DNA of 64,000 nt from Desulfurivibrionaceae bacterium. GTDB taxonomy: Bacteria; Desulfobacterota; Desulfobulbia; Desulfobulbales; VMSU01. This document shows, one piece after another, positions 18,667 through 28,946 of the stretch. The position numbers and the translations under genes were made by a program. Under the pieces are notes generated by a model. The model was not told the origin of the DNA and searched no databases. It was given only the letters and a program-made list of their open reading frames with translations. The stretch is from NCBI GenBank assembly GCA_030145275.1, contig JAQYVV010000003.1:1-64000 (forward strand), given 5' to 3'. Position 1 is the first letter of the stretch. Each line of letters starts with the position of its first letter.

Positions 18667-19037
18667 AATTCCACCAAAACCATTAAAAAACTCCTTTGCC
18701 GCATCATCCATTGCGGCAATCTAGCCCAACGTCTTGACAGAAGCCACCCCAGAGAACCAGCCATTTTGGATAAAAAATCATTCCAGATGGCGGTTTAAGA
18801 AACGACTTTATAACCTCCCGTAAAATTTCTCCCCGCCAATCCCTTACCTCGCAAACATAGAGATAAGACCTACAATTAGCCTAATACTTGCGAGCTCACA
18901 AAAAAAATTCTATTCAGCTGATGCGCCAAAGTACACAAAGTAGTATATTAATGAAAATATAGATTTACAGATATCTTATTGAACTAAATTAAAAGGTGTT
19001 GAAAAGTTGCGTACCAATATCTTAACAAGGAATTAAT
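18667..19037. other. Intergenic region before the chemoreceptor gene
   Basis: No gene is seen in 371 bases. After serS, TTGCCGC and GCGGCAA form a 7-bp hairpin near 18694-18716 without a T-tract, a possible weak terminator. The second half is A/T rich and likely holds the promoter of the chemoreceptor. Confidence 0.4.
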
Positions 19038-20591
19038 ATGAGTCTGAAATTGAAATTCACGGCCCTTTTTCTTGTCATCTGCCTTGCCGTCGGCACCTTG
19101 ATTATTGCATCCAATATGCTAGTGTCCCGCGTCATGATCGGCAGCAAGGATTACAGCGGTATTGAGATGAAATATGATATCATCGATATGATTGCCAGAA
19201 TCAGGGTCAATCTGAACATGCTTGAGTCTGAACTGAAAACCCAAATTTTCGATGAGTTCGATGAAGATAACAACATCCATAACTTTATCAGTAGAACCAG
19301 CCAAATAATAGCCGACATAGAAGTTAGTCTCCAAAACTCCTCCAATGAGCAGGCAAGCAACTGCCTCACCTGCCACTCTTCTGAAAGATCTGCCTCCGTC
19401 TTTACATCCTTTAAAGGCCTCAAAAATGGCTGGAACTCCCTAACGGGGGATGTAAACACCCTAAACTCAGCCCTTGAAAATGAGGATACTGATTCTGCCC
19501 TAGATACATACGATGATTTTTATGATTCCTATTCCCAGGTAATGGCAAATTCCAAATCTATTATTGACGATCTTCGTAATGCCCTCGCCAACCTGAAAGA
19601 AGTAAAAAAAGCTGAGGCACAAAAATTCAGCAACACTTTTACCATTGCAGGGATAGTGCTACTAATTCTTATTTTTATTGGTGTCGTCATCTCCATAGGA
19701 AAAATTGTTGAAAAAGTCAAAAATGCGGTCAGCCAAATCAACAAAAGCGCTGAAATGATCATCGCAGAAACCAATATCACCACACAATCTGCCGACACCA
19801 ATGCTCACATAGCGACAAGTATTGCTGCCGCTTTGGAGGAGACCTCATCATCACTTGAGGAAATTACTTCAATGGTCCGGCAAAACCATTCACATGCCCT
19901 AGAGACTGATTCCTCAATGCAAGGTAATTTAACAATTATCCAGGCCGCCAACTCTGATGTAGACAATATGCAGCAAAACATGGAAACAATCAAAGAAGAC
20001 AGCAACAAGATCTCCCAGATTATCAAGGAAATCGATGGAATCAGTTTCCAGACGAATCTTCTTGCTCTAAACGCAGCCGTTGAAGCTGCACGAGCCGGAG
20101 AAGCAGGTGCAGGTTTCGCCGTCGTTGCTGACGAAGTTAGAAACCTTGCCCAGAGAACTGCAGCCTCAGCTCAAAATACCCAAAAGCTCATCGAAGTTGC
20201 CATTCTAAATGTCGGTCAAGGCCAAAAAACCGTAACAAATGTTGAAAGAGCCATGGAACAGATTTCCGAAAGCACCAAAAAAACGGCTTACCTTGTTGAT
20301 GAAATCAGTAAGGCCTCTGATCAGCAGACGACAGGTATCAGTCAAATTAACAGCTCTACCGCCGATATGGAGTCTAAAACCCAAGACCTTGCCGCAGGTT
20401 CTGAAGAGCTATCTGCTTCAGCCAACTCTGTTCTTGCGCACATAAGGTGTCTCCACAAAACGATAAACGACCTGGCCCAATTTGTGGAAGGGAAAAAGAC
20501 AGGGCAGAGCCGTGAAAACGATTTTAATAATAATGAAAAAGACGAAGATGATGAGAGGAACCAAAAACAACTCGGAAACGACTCTTTTTAA
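19038..20591 (+). CDS. Methyl-accepting chemotaxis protein with a periplasmic c-type heme motif
   Basis: A 517-residue receptor. TM1 (about 7-30) is followed by a periplasmic helical domain containing [11 protein letters not shown] (CxxCH at about residues 113-117), TM2 (about 203-222), then the signalling domain with the conserved hairpin tip [41 protein letters not shown]. The covalent heme site places it with DcrA-like redox or gas sensors of sulfate reducers. A clear HAMP domain is not obvious. The C-terminal tail is charged and has no NWETF pentapeptide. AAGGAATTAAT lies before the ATG. Confidence 0.9.
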   Translation: MSLKLKFTALFLVICLAVGTLIIASNMLVSRVMIGSKDYSGIEMKYDIIDMIARIRVNLNMLESELKTQIFDEFDEDNNIHNFISRTSQIIADIEVSLQNSSNEQASNCLTCHSSERSASVFTSFKGLKNGWNSLTGDVNTLNSALENEDTDSALDTYDDFYDSYSQVMANSKSIIDDLRNALANLKEVKKAEAQKFSNTFTIAGIVLLILIFIGVVISIGKIVEKVKNAVSQINKSAEMIIAETNITTQSADTNAHIATSIAAALEETSSSLEEITSMVRQNHSHALETDSSMQGNLTIIQAANSDVDNMQQNMETIKEDSNKISQIIKEIDGISFQTNLLALNAAVEAARAGEAGAGFAVVADEVRNLAQRTAASAQNTQKLIEVAILNVGQGQKTVTNVERAMEQISESTKKTAYLVDEISKASDQQTTGISQINSSTADMESKTQDLAAGSEELSASANSVLAHIRCLHKTINDLAQFVEGKKTGQSRENDFNNNEKDEDDERNQKQLGNDSF

Positions 20592-20650
20592 CCGGAAGGT
20601 TTAATGATCTTGCAAAGAGGGGGCTCAAATAAGCCTAGCTAAAAAATAAA

Positions 20651-20689
20651 AAAAGGGTCCACCGAAACACATTTCGATGAACCCTTTTA
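20651..20689. terminator. Terminator after the chemoreceptor / tRNA-Pro
   Basis: GGGT...CGAAA pairs with TTTCG...ACCC, with an A-tract before and T-tract after. It can serve the plus-strand receptor and the minus-strand tRNA-Pro. Confidence 0.75.
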
Positions 20690-20697
20690 TATTTACA

Positions 20698-20774
20698 TGG
20701 TCGGGGCGGCAGGATTCGAACCTGCGACCTTCTGCTCCCAAGGCAGACGCGCTGCCAGGCTGCGCTACGCCCCG
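20698..20774 (-). tRNA. tRNA-Pro (UGG anticodon)
   Basis: On the minus strand CGGGGCG opens and CGCCCCG-A-CCA closes the acceptor stem. The anticodon arm CTGCC-TTGGGAG-CAG-type loop has anticodon TGG. The T-arm is GGTTCGAATCC. CCA is encoded. Confidence 0.96.
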
Positions 20775-20940
20775 ATATTTTGTATTCAGGGTCTGTTAAA
20801 TAGCATTAACAACATTTCCCGTCAAGCAAAATATTAATTTTCTAAAAACAGTTGACGAGTATGATGCTCCCTGCTATATTGCCAATCCGTTGCAGAGACT
20901 TATATGCTTTACATATACATATGTCAAACACAATTTGTGT

Positions 20941-21016
<76 letters not shown>

Positions 21017-21024
21017 GTTTTTCC

Positions 21025-21063
21025 AAAGGAGTTAGCTTTTTATAAAGGTTAACTCCTTTTTTT
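21025..21063 (+). terminator. Terminator of tRNA-Asn
   Basis: AAAGGAGTTA pairs with TTAACTCCTTT, followed by a T-tract. Confidence 0.88.
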
Positions 21064-21223
21064 GTTTTTAGCTTGAAAAAGAAGAGGTGTTATAGGCCTC
21101 TCGGATGACAAATACCTGGTCATTTTGATTTACAGACAAGCATTGTCGAAACTAACGTATTACTCAAACAGGAAAGTGAGTGTACTCCTTTACGCACCTG
21201 GTTTCTCACATTTACAACAAAGA

Positions 21224-21502
21224 TTAATACCCACCTTGTCGCTTTCCACGTTTACCTTTTTTTTGCTGTTGCACTTGGTTTACCTTGATCTCTCTTCCTT
21301 TAAACGTGCTTTTATTCAGAGCTTTAATAGCCACGTCAGCTTCAGAATTATTCGGCATCTCAATAAACCCAAATCCTTTTGATCTCCCTGAGTAGTGATC
21401 CATGATCAATTTGACGCTGCCAAGCTCGCCAAATTCTGTAAAGAGTTCCTTTAATTCACTTTCGTTCACATTATAGGGCAACTGCCCAACATAAATATCC
21501 AT
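21224..21502 (-). CDS. RRM-domain RNA-binding protein
   Basis: A 92-residue single-RRM protein. RNP2 is IYVGQLPYNV and RNP1 is KGFGFIEMP; a basic tail (QQQKKGKRGKRQGGY) follows. The start MDIYVG at 21502 has GAGGAGAG upstream, unlike the longer frame to 21538. Such proteins bind single-stranded RNA and are often cold-induced. It lies downstream of a DEAD-box helicase and a cold-shock protein on the same strand. Confidence 0.9.
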   Translation of the reverse strand: MDIYVGQLPYNVNESELKELFTEFGELGSVKLIMDHYSGRSKGFGFIEMPNNSEADVAIKALNKSTFKGREIKVNQVQQQKKGKRGKRQGGY

Positions 21503-21635
21503 ATTTTCACTCTCCTCAGAATTTTTGCTTCGCCACAAATTGACGCAGCCTTAGGTGCTGCCAGCCTGCACAGCACTACCCCCCCTTCCATTACTTACTG
21601 GGAGTATTTTTGCTAGCTTGTTGTCCCGTTATACC

Positions 21636-23372
21636 CTAAGCAGCCTTAACCTTACGCCCTTTACGATGACGCATGGCGCTCTGTTTGGGACGACTTGGGC
21701 GACTTGGGCGACTACTTGGACGACTGTTGCCGTTCTGACCACGGGCAACCTCAATGGAGACTGTTTTGCCATTGATTACAACATGCTGGAATGCGTCAAG
21801 TATCTGGCTGGTAAATTTACTATCTGCCTCAAGAAAAACTGAGTTCTGCATAATTTCAATCTTGCCGACCTGAATACGTCCTCCGCCAGGAAGACCATTA
21901 ATCTTACCAATCAGCCCCTGGGGCATAATCCCGTCACGACGGCCAACATTCAGAAAAAACCTGGTAAACCTCTGATCTCGGTCTGAGTTGCTACTAAACT
22001 TCCCGTTTGGCCTTTCTTTTTTACCAAACTGCTTTTTCTCCCTAGCGCTTACATTAAGATCGGGAGCTTTTTTGTAATATTCCAAAAACCGATTAAACTC
22101 CAAAGAAACAAATTTCTTAATAAGCTCTTCACGATCCAGGGATTCAAATTTTTGGGCAATTTCCGCATAGAGTGGGTCAATCTGGTCGTGATCCACCTCT
22201 ACGTTTTTAATCACATCAACCAGGCTGACCAGCTGCTTTTTACAAACCTCCATCCCGGTGGGAATACGGCATTGCTTAAACTTCTTACTAAGCCTTTTTT
22301 CCATTTCCTTGATCTTAAAACGTTCTTTCATGTGAATAATTACAACGGATGTTCCTGTGCGACCTGCCCTGCCAGTACGACCACTTCTATGGGTATAATT
22401 GGCAAGTTCATCGGGTAGATTGTAATTGATTACATGGGTCAAATCGTTCACATCCAGACCCCTGGCAGCAACATCGGTTGCCACAAGTATCTGTAGATTT
22501 TTGCTGCGGAACTTTCTCATAACTTGATCGCGTTGGCCCTGGGAGAGCTCTCCATGTAGTGCATCAGCGTTGTAGCCGTCTTGAATCAATTTACTGGCTA
22601 CGTCATTGGTCTCCATCCTGGTACGGCAAAAAACAATTGAATAATTATTGGGACAATTGTCCACGATGCGCTTTAAAGCAAGATAACGATCCTTGGCTTG
22701 AACCATGTAATACTCATGGCTTACATTTTCGGCGCCTGCATTGCGCTTTCCTACTGTAACCTCAACAGGGTCCGTCATATATTTGCTGGCTATATTTGCT
22801 ACGCCTTTCGACATAGTTGCCGAAAACAACATTGTGTTTTTCTCTTTTGGGGTATGGGCAAGAATGGCGTTTAATTCATCCTGAAAACCCATTTGCAGCA
22901 TTTCATCAGCTTCATCAAATACAGCATAACGTACAGCGGAAATATCAACTTTTCCGCGCTTGATTAAATCATTTAAACGACCCGGTGTCGCAACGATAAT
23001 CTGGACACCTCTATTCAGAGACCTGATCTGCAGGTCAATACTTGCGCCACCATAAACTGCTAATACTTTCAGGCCATGAACGTACTTGGCAAAGGCTTCC
23101 AGATCTCTGGATACCTGCACACAAAGTTCCCGAGTGGGACACAGAACCAAGCCTTGAGTTTTCTTATTTTTTGGGTTTGTAAGTTGAATCAACGGCAGGC
23201 CAAACGCTGCTGTTTTACCTGTTCCGGTTTGCGCCAAACTGACGAGGTCTACTTGTCTTTCCAAAACTAACGGAATGACCTGAGCCTGGACGGGGGTTGG
23301 TTCTTCAAATCCTAAAGCAGATAGCCCTTTCAGGATATCGCTGTTAATGCCAATATCTGCGAATGTATTCAT
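21636..23372 (-). CDS. deaD: DEAD-box RNA helicase (DeaD/CsdA type)
   Basis: A 578-residue helicase. Q motif GFEEPTPVQAQVIPL, motif I AQTGTGKTA, motif II DEAD (YAVFDEADEMLQMG), motif III SATMS, motif VI HRSGRTGRAG. After a linker comes a DbpA-type RNA-binding domain (RFFLNVGRRDGIMPQGLIGKINGLPGG) and a basic tail rich in Arg-Pro-Ser. The order fits DeaD, which unwinds RNA in ribosome assembly and mRNA decay at low temperature. Confidence 0.94.
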   Translation of the reverse strand: MNTFADIGINSDILKGLSALGFEEPTPVQAQVIPLVLERQVDLVSLAQTGTGKTAAFGLPLIQLTNPKNKKTQGLVLCPTRELCVQVSRDLEAFAKYVHGLKVLAVYGGASIDLQIRSLNRGVQIIVATPGRLNDLIKRGKVDISAVRYAVFDEADEMLQMGFQDELNAILAHTPKEKNTMLFSATMSKGVANIASKYMTDPVEVTVGKRNAGAENVSHEYYMVQAKDRYLALKRIVDNCPNNYSIVFCRTRMETNDVASKLIQDGYNADALHGELSQGQRDQVMRKFRSKNLQILVATDVAARGLDVNDLTHVINYNLPDELANYTHRSGRTGRAGRTGTSVVIIHMKERFKIKEMEKRLSKKFKQCRIPTGMEVCKKQLVSLVDVIKNVEVDHDQIDPLYAEIAQKFESLDREELIKKFVSLEFNRFLEYYKKAPDLNVSAREKKQFGKKERPNGKFSSNSDRDQRFTRFFLNVGRRDGIMPQGLIGKINGLPGGGRIQVGKIEIMQNSVFLEADSKFTSQILDAFQHVVINGKTVSIEVARGQNGNSRPSSRPSRPSRPKQSAMRHRKGRKVKAA

Positions 23373-23486
23373 AATATTTGTTCTTTTGTGTTCTTTTGGG
23401 GTAAGGAGTGACTAGGGGAAATGCACAGTGGTATCGTTTTTGTACGACGGTGGTACCGCTTGTGAACGACGAAGGTGCAGACTGAT

Positions 23487-23518
23487 AAAAAAAATGCCCT
23501 GCGATGTGCAGGGCATTT
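23487..23518 (-). terminator. Terminator of the cold-shock gene
   Basis: ATGCCCTGC pairs with GCAGGGCAT around a 5-base loop; T-tract on the minus strand. About 25 bases after the csp stop. Confidence 0.9.
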
Positions 23519-23540
23519 GAGATACTATCTTGAGAACTAT

Positions 23541-23741
23541 TTAAAGCTGAACCACATTTGCAGCAGCAGGGCCTTTCTGCCCGTCAACAACATCAAAGGT
23601 GACAGATGCACCTTCGTCAAGTGATTTGTAACCATCTGCTTGAATTGCGGTATGGTGGACAAAAATATCATCTCCACTTTCCTGCTCAATAAAACCAAAC
23701 CCCTTAGACGCATTAAACCATTTTACAATACCTTTACTCAC
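23541..23741 (-). CDS. Cold-shock domain protein
   Basis: A 66-residue protein of exact CspA-family length, with RNP1 KGFGFIEQ and RNP2 DIFVHHTAI and a complete five-strand barrel. It binds single-stranded nucleic acid as an RNA chaperone. AAGGAG precedes the ATG. It stands upstream of deaD and the RRM gene on the same strand but is separated from them by a terminator. Confidence 0.96.
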   Translation of the reverse strand: MSKGIVKWFNASKGFGFIEQESGDDIFVHHTAIQADGYKSLDEGASVTFDVVDGQKGPAAANVVQL

Positions 23742-23808
23742 TTCAACTACTCCTTTTTAGGTGGTCCTTAACTGAAACCATTTAATAAACAAGAATATCA
23801 TCCTGAAA

Positions 23809-23846
23809 CAAAAAAACCGCTTAATCCTATCCAGAGGATTGCGCGG
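23809..23846 (-). terminator. Probable terminator of the HDOD gene
   Basis: On the minus strand CCGC and AATCC pair with GGATT and GCGG around CTCTGGATA, followed by seven T. It lies between the HDOD gene and the cold-shock gene. Confidence 0.7.
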
Positions 23847-24039
23847 CCTGATACAGCAGTCTCTCATAATCAACAGATAATACTCTTTACTAAGGCCGGA
23901 ATATACTCCACTTCCACAATAAAGCAAGCTTTTTTAGTAAAACACCCAGGAGAGAGGGGGAATCCCTAACGACCTCTAATAGTTATCCTTAAAATTACCG
24001 CAAAGGAGACTCCTTAGAATCTGGAACAAAATATTTAAT

Positions 24040-25287
24040 CTAGTCATCAAGGTGAAATCTATTAACAGCACTTAAGGCATTGGCAAAACAAGCCGGCAAC
24101 TCGTCCGTTTTTAGCTCCAAGACCTTTGCCGCTTTGATAATATATGGCCAATCAGCGCGCTCATAAGATTTCGCCAAAAAGAGAACAATGCCCAAAAGAG
24201 ATGTTGGTTTCTCGGTAAGACTCTTTTTGATTGGCGTTGCCAGGTTAAGCTCATCAAGAATGGAGCCCATGTCTTTTCCCAGCAATACATCGAGCAGGGA
24301 GAACATGCCCACCGTAAAACATTGCTTCGAGAAATCCTTCCCTTTCCCGAGTTTTTGACCTATTTCTTCACAAAAAACTGCCCTCTGGATAGAAAGACAA
24401 AGAAGCTCTTCGGGCTTATCATCGGCCAGATAAGACATCATCGTCAGGCTCATCCATTTCCGCATGTCTATCTCTCCCACTAATGCAACCGCCCCTTGGA
24501 GAGATGTAACTTCAACTCTGGCGCCAAACCCTGCCGAATTAACGTATTTTAATAATTTATAGGACAGAGAGACATCGTGGGAAATGAGCTGGGCGATCTT
24601 GTCAAAGGAGTAGTTTTCATCCTGAATCAAGCGGAGAATCTGCAGATATTGGAGTTTTGAGCCTGGAATATCCCGCCCTTCAACAATATGCGGCCGACAA
24701 AAATAGTACCCTTGAAAAAGATGAAAGCCCATATCTTTGGTGGCATCATACTCTGCCAAGGTTTCAACTTTTTCCGCCAACAACTTGACTTTGTAGTTAG
24801 CAATTTTTTCCAGATCCCTCTCAACCTGCTCAAGGGTGCTTACCCGAATATCAAACTTTATAATATGGGCCATCTCCAGTAGAGGAATCCAGGCATCGCT
24901 GTAGACAAAATCGTCAAGAGCAAGAAGATAGCCTTTGCTTACCAAATTTTCGCAAGCCTTGATAACTTCAGGGGTAACTTCCACATCTTCCAAAACTTCG
25001 ACAACCGTGACCTTGGGAGGGAAAAGGCTCGGGTATTCCCCCACAAGCATTTCAGTATTAAAGTTGATAAACGCTTTTTTCCCGGAGGTAACCGTGCTGA
25101 CTCCCAAAAGGGAAAAGGTGTTGGTGATAACTTTGGAGGTTGCTTCTGAGCCGTCCTGGAGTGGATCAAAATAATTGGTCAAGTTAGAACGAAACAACAA
25201 TTCATAGCCATAAACCTTACTATTCCTGCGAAGTATTGGATGTCGGGCGACAAAAATATTTCTTGCTTTGGGTTTGCTGGCGGTCAT
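24040..25287 (-). CDS. EAL-like/HDOD two-domain protein (YuxH type)
   Basis: A 415-residue protein. The N-terminal half (about 12-205) is a degenerate EAL fold (VARHPILRRNSKVYGYELLFR, LALDDFVYSDAW, LAEKVET, FQGYYFCRPHIV). ELL replaces EAL and other catalytic acids are altered, so c-di-GMP hydrolysis is doubtful. The C-terminal half is an HDOD domain (LISHDVSLSYKLLKYVNSAGFG, MRKWMSLTMMSYLA), common in bacterial signalling. It is likely cytoplasmic. Partner unknown. Confidence 0.85.
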   Translation of the reverse strand: MTASKPKARNIFVARHPILRRNSKVYGYELLFRSNLTNYFDPLQDGSEATSKVITNTFSLLGVSTVTSGKKAFINFNTEMLVGEYPSLFPPKVTVVEVLEDVEVTPEVIKACENLVSKGYLLALDDFVYSDAWIPLLEMAHIIKFDIRVSTLEQVERDLEKIANYKVKLLAEKVETLAEYDATKDMGFHLFQGYYFCRPHIVEGRDIPGSKLQYLQILRLIQDENYSFDKIAQLISHDVSLSYKLLKYVNSAGFGARVEVTSLQGAVALVGEIDMRKWMSLTMMSYLADDKPEELLCLSIQRAVFCEEIGQKLGKGKDFSKQCFTVGMFSLLDVLLGKDMGSILDELNLATPIKKSLTEKPTSLLGIVLFLAKSYERADWPYIIKAAKVLELKTDELPACFANALSAVNRFHLDD

Positions 25288-25395
25288 TGCTTGTCTCTAT
25301 GTTTTTTCATGCTGCTCAGGCTATTGTTTGTTTACTATTAAAACCACATAATACCAAGCAAACATGTACGCCTGTGGAAGAAATCAAGAGGATTC

Positions 25396-25547
25396 GTAAC
25401 TATTCAGCTGCACTCCATCTTCGCCCATTTAGGTCTTCTCGAATAGCACAAGTATGCTTCGAAGCCCTAAATGAACGAATATGAAGCACATCTGAACAGT
25501 TACAGTCTGGAGTTAAGGGTAATTCCCAGCCTACGCTGAATAATTAC
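25396..25547 (+). repeat. Palindromic repeat, family A, copy 3 (complete)
   Basis: The best full copy: it begins GTAACTATTCAGCTGCACTC, has internal CTGAACAGTTAC, and ends GCTGAATAATTAC, 152 bases. Read from the other side its end GTAATTATTCAGC supplies the TAA stop of nadE (25546-25544), the G being the last base of the final sense codon TCG. Confidence 0.92.
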
Positions 25548-27298
25548 GAGGATTCAATATATTTTTGGCTTATGGGGTAACGGCGGCCATAGCCAAAGGC
25601 CTTACTGGTCACTTTTAAACCCAACGGGGCCTGCTTTCTTTTGTGTTCATTAATCCTCACCCTTTTGACCACATCCTCCACCACTCCTGCTTCATATCCC
25701 CGAGCCACAATTTCCCGTATGCAAAGGCCCTCTTCCAGATGTGCCTCCAGGATGGCATCTAAAATTTCATACGGCGGTAAATCATCCTGGTCTTTCTGGT
25801 CTGGGGCAAGTTCTGCTGAAGGAGGCTTATCAATGGTAGCCCAGGGAATGACCTCTTTGTCTCTGTTTAAGTTTCGGCATATCCGATAAACCATAACCTT
25901 CGGGACATCAGATATGACTGATAGGCCCCCGCTCATATCGCCATACAGGGTACAATAGCCAACGGCCATTTCTGATTTATTCCCCGTACTAAGCAGTAAT
26001 CTGCCAAACTTATTCGCCAATGCCATAAGCAGATTGCCACGAATTCTAGCCTGAATGTTCTGTTCAGTAACATCTTCTTGTAAACCCTCAAAAAAAGGCC
26101 CCAGTGTTTTGAGATGGGCTTGAAAAATATCATGAATTGGAATGATCTGGAATTCTATGCCTAAATTTTCAGCAAGAGCTTGCGCATCATTGACGCTCCC
26201 TGCCGAACTGTACCGGGAAGGCAAGGCAACTCCGAGCACATTTTCTTTCCCCAAAGCGCAAACTGCAACCGCAGCCGTCAAGGCAGAATCAATGCCGCCG
26301 CTTAAGCCTATAATTGCTTGTTTAAATCCGCATTTTGCGACATAATCGCGGCTTCCAAGAACCAAGGAAGCAAAAATCTCCGAGGCATTTACGTCTCTAT
26401 CATCCTGCAGATAAGCGGCAGACATTGAAGCCTCGCCATCTCCTTGATTGTTCCCAAATCCCACCTCCAGCTGAGAACACTCCTGCCAGGTATCACTATC
26501 GACAATGATCATATCCTCTCTAAAACCGGCTGCCCGCCCCAGGATTTTACCGCTGGAATCCACCGCTAGACTCTGTCCATCAAAAACCAACGAGTCCTGT
26601 CCTCCCACCTGGTTCACATAAAGAAGCGGAATCTTGAGGCTTCTGGAAAAGCGACCAAAAAAATCACGTTTTGCCCGCGGTTTACCTGTATGAAAGGGCG
26701 ATGCCGCAATATTGATAAGAACATCGACCCCATCATTCTCAGGACCAAGCAGATCAGAAACAGGATTGACCCGATACAAATGCCGAGAGTAATTAGATTC
26801 ATCAAAACTGCAGGAAATGAGCTTATCCATTAAGGCAGGATCGCTGAAAATATCCTCACATATTGTAATTCCAAGCCTTAATTTTTTAAAAGTCAGAACC
26901 TGACTTTCTGCCCCCGGTTCAAAGTATCTCGACTCATCAAAGACATCATAGGTCGGCAAAAGCCTTTTGTGGACCGCCTGCACCTCGCCATTATCAATAA
27001 GCACCGCACTGTTGTGAAGCGGTTTACCAAAAGAACCGGTGTGCCTGCTCAAAGCGCCACAGATCACCCCTATTCCCTGGATATGCTTAACCAATTTCCC
27101 CAAGGCTGAATCGTGATCATCTAAGAATGAGCGCCGCTCCAACAGATCTTGGGGCGGGTAGCCGCAAAGGGCCAGTTCCGGGAAAATCACCAGAGAACAT
27201 CCGGCAGTTTTTGCCTTTTCAGTATATCTGATTATCTTTTCACTATTAGCGGCAAAATCACCAATAGTAGGATTGATCTGGGCAAGGGCTATTTTCAT
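25544..27298 (-). CDS. nadE: Glutamine-dependent NAD+ synthetase
   Basis: A 584-residue two-domain enzyme. The N-terminal nitrilase-type glutaminase (about 1-260) has Glu in VIFPELALCGYPPQD and the catalytic Cys in LGITICEDIFSD. The C-terminal synthetase (about 300-584) has the pyrophosphatase loop IGLSGGIDSALTAAVAV, GNKSEMAVGYCTLYGD and the family end KRVRINEHKRKQAPLGLKVTSKAFGYGRRYPI. It makes NAD+ from deamido-NAD, ATP and glutamine. The stop codon comes from the terminus of a family A repeat. Confidence 0.96.
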   Translation of the reverse strand: MKIALAQINPTIGDFAANSEKIIRYTEKAKTAGCSLVIFPELALCGYPPQDLLERRSFLDDHDSALGKLVKHIQGIGVICGALSRHTGSFGKPLHNSAVLIDNGEVQAVHKRLLPTYDVFDESRYFEPGAESQVLTFKKLRLGITICEDIFSDPALMDKLISCSFDESNYSRHLYRVNPVSDLLGPENDGVDVLINIAASPFHTGKPRAKRDFFGRFSRSLKIPLLYVNQVGGQDSLVFDGQSLAVDSSGKILGRAAGFREDMIIVDSDTWQECSQLEVGFGNNQGDGEASMSAAYLQDDRDVNASEIFASLVLGSRDYVAKCGFKQAIIGLSGGIDSALTAAVAVCALGKENVLGVALPSRYSSAGSVNDAQALAENLGIEFQIIPIHDIFQAHLKTLGPFFEGLQEDVTEQNIQARIRGNLLMALANKFGRLLLSTGNKSEMAVGYCTLYGDMSGGLSVISDVPKVMVYRICRNLNRDKEVIPWATIDKPPSAELAPDQKDQDDLPPYEILDAILEAHLEEGLCIREIVARGYEAGVVEDVVKRVRINEHKRKQAPLGLKVTSKAFGYGRRYPISQKYIESS

Positions 27299-27353
27299 AA
27301 AAATGAATATAGCATAACTGGATATTATTTGTCACTCTTGATACTCTCGTGCA

Positions 27354-27472
27354 CTAGGAGGCTGTCCGAGAATAGCTAACCTACTACAGATAAGCGCAGA
27401 CATCGAAGCCGTAGAAATTGGCCCATTTTTCCGACTTTTCGCTACGGCTTTTATTCTCGGACAGCCTCCTAG
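27354..27472. repeat. MITE-like element, family D, copy 1
   Basis: A 119-base element with terminal inverted repeats of about 22 bases: CTAGGAGGCTGTCCGAGAAT at the left and the same sequence inverted at the right. An inner inverted pair (GCCGTAG / CTACGGC) extends the fold. A second copy is at 44834. GGCTGTCC ends resemble those of known insertion sequences, so it may be mobilised in trans. No coding capacity. Confidence 0.9.
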
Positions 27473-27627
27473 AAACATTAGTGGCAGTTCGCCCCATCTC
27501 TTTTTACCTTGACCATCATTGGTATCCCGTCTAATTATTACCCAGAAGACTGTCGTATCCATTTAGTACTAGATCGTTATAGCACTTTTCCCAGGGGGGA
27601 TATTTCACACATTAAGTTGGAGGATGA

Positions 27628-28944
27628 ATGAAAAAATATTTTGTGATAGACACCAACGTCTTACTACATAACTCTGAGGCCATTACCTCTTTCGCCGATA
27701 ATATTGTCGTATTACCGATGACAGTCATCGAGGAACTGGACAATTTCAAGTCTCACAGCGACGAATTGGGGCGAAACGCCCGCGGTGTCGTCCGACAGCT
27801 TGATGCCCTGAGAGTCAGGGGGAAACTGGGCCAGGGGGTTAAAATGGAGAATGGCGGTATTTTACAGATAGTTGCCGAACACAACCTGGAAAGCACCGCT
27901 GGTCTTGATATGCACGTTCCAGATAACCGAATTCTCATGGTGGCCTATAACCTGCTCAAAGCTGGAAACATCGTCATTTTTGTATCAAAAGACATCAACG
28001 CCCGCCTAAAGGCTGATGCCTTAGGGATCGGGGTGATGGATTTTGAAAAACAGAAAATAAATTTTGATGAACTCTATACGGGGCATCGACAAATTGAAGT
28101 GCCAAGCAATATTATTGATACCTTCTACAAGGACAAAGAGGTCGAGGTTGAAGGATTTGATTTATTACCCAACGAATTTGTCCTGCTGACAGACGAGACC
28201 AATCCAAAACATACCGCACTTACCAGGGTTGACAAAAGCAGCAACAACCTGATCCGACTCAACCCTAACGTCGACTCAGTCTGGCACATAAAGGCCAAGA
28301 GCAAAGAACAGCGCATGGCCCTAGAGCTTCTTATGGACCCTGAGATTGAACTGGTCACCCTTGTCGGCCAGGCAGGCACTGGTAAAACCCTGCTTGCCAT
28401 TGCTGCGGCCCTTGAATCTGTCATCGGCCAAAAGCGTTACGACCGGGTCCTTGTTTCCAGGCCGATTATCCCAATGGGAAAAGATATCGGCTATCTACCC
28501 GGCAATAAAGATGAGAAACTCTCCAACTGGATGCAGCCTATTTTCGATAACCTGACCTTTCTGCTAGGTCATGGTGAAATGCCCGAAAATGGGGATGCGT
28601 CCATCAAAAAGAAAATAGACAAAATGATGCAGGAAAACCTCCTTGAGCTTGAGGCCCTGACATACATCAGGGGCCGCTCTATCCCGAATCAGTACGTCAT
28701 CGTCGACGAGGCCCAAAACCTGACCCCCCACGAGGTGAAGACCATTATCAGCAGAGCCGGTGAAGGGACCAAAATGGTGTTGACAGGGGACCCGTACCAA
28801 ATAGACAACCCCTATCTCGACTCAAGCAGTAACGGCCTGACTTACACCGCAGAAAGGATGAAAGGTCATGCCTTGCATGGTCACGTTACCCTGCGTAAAA
28901 GTGAACGAAGCGGCCTTGCCGCAGCGGCGGCTGAGTTGCTCTAA
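27628..28944 (+). CDS. PIN-PhoH fusion protein (PhoH2 type)
   Basis: A 438-residue protein. The N-terminal PIN RNase domain has acidic residues in FVIDTNVLLHN, VIEELDNFK and VPDNRILMVA. The C-terminal PhoH ATPase has Walker A GQAGTGKTLLA and Walker B YVIVDEAQNLTPHEVK, followed by TGDPYQIDNPYLD. PhoH2 proteins couple ATP-driven RNA unwinding with PIN cleavage. The RBS TTGGAGGAT lies before the ATG. It is isolated between repeats. Confidence 0.93.
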   Translation: MKKYFVIDTNVLLHNSEAITSFADNIVVLPMTVIEELDNFKSHSDELGRNARGVVRQLDALRVRGKLGQGVKMENGGILQIVAEHNLESTAGLDMHVPDNRILMVAYNLLKAGNIVIFVSKDINARLKADALGIGVMDFEKQKINFDELYTGHRQIEVPSNIIDTFYKDKEVEVEGFDLLPNEFVLLTDETNPKHTALTRVDKSSNNLIRLNPNVDSVWHIKAKSKEQRMALELLMDPEIELVTLVGQAGTGKTLLAIAAALESVIGQKRYDRVLVSRPIIPMGKDIGYLPGNKDEKLSNWMQPIFDNLTFLLGHGEMPENGDASIKKKIDKMMQENLLELEALTYIRGRSIPNQYVIVDEAQNLTPHEVKTIISRAGEGTKMVLTGDPYQIDNPYLDSSSNGLTYTAERMKGHALHGHVTLRKSERSGLAAAAAELL

Positions 28945-28946
28945 AC

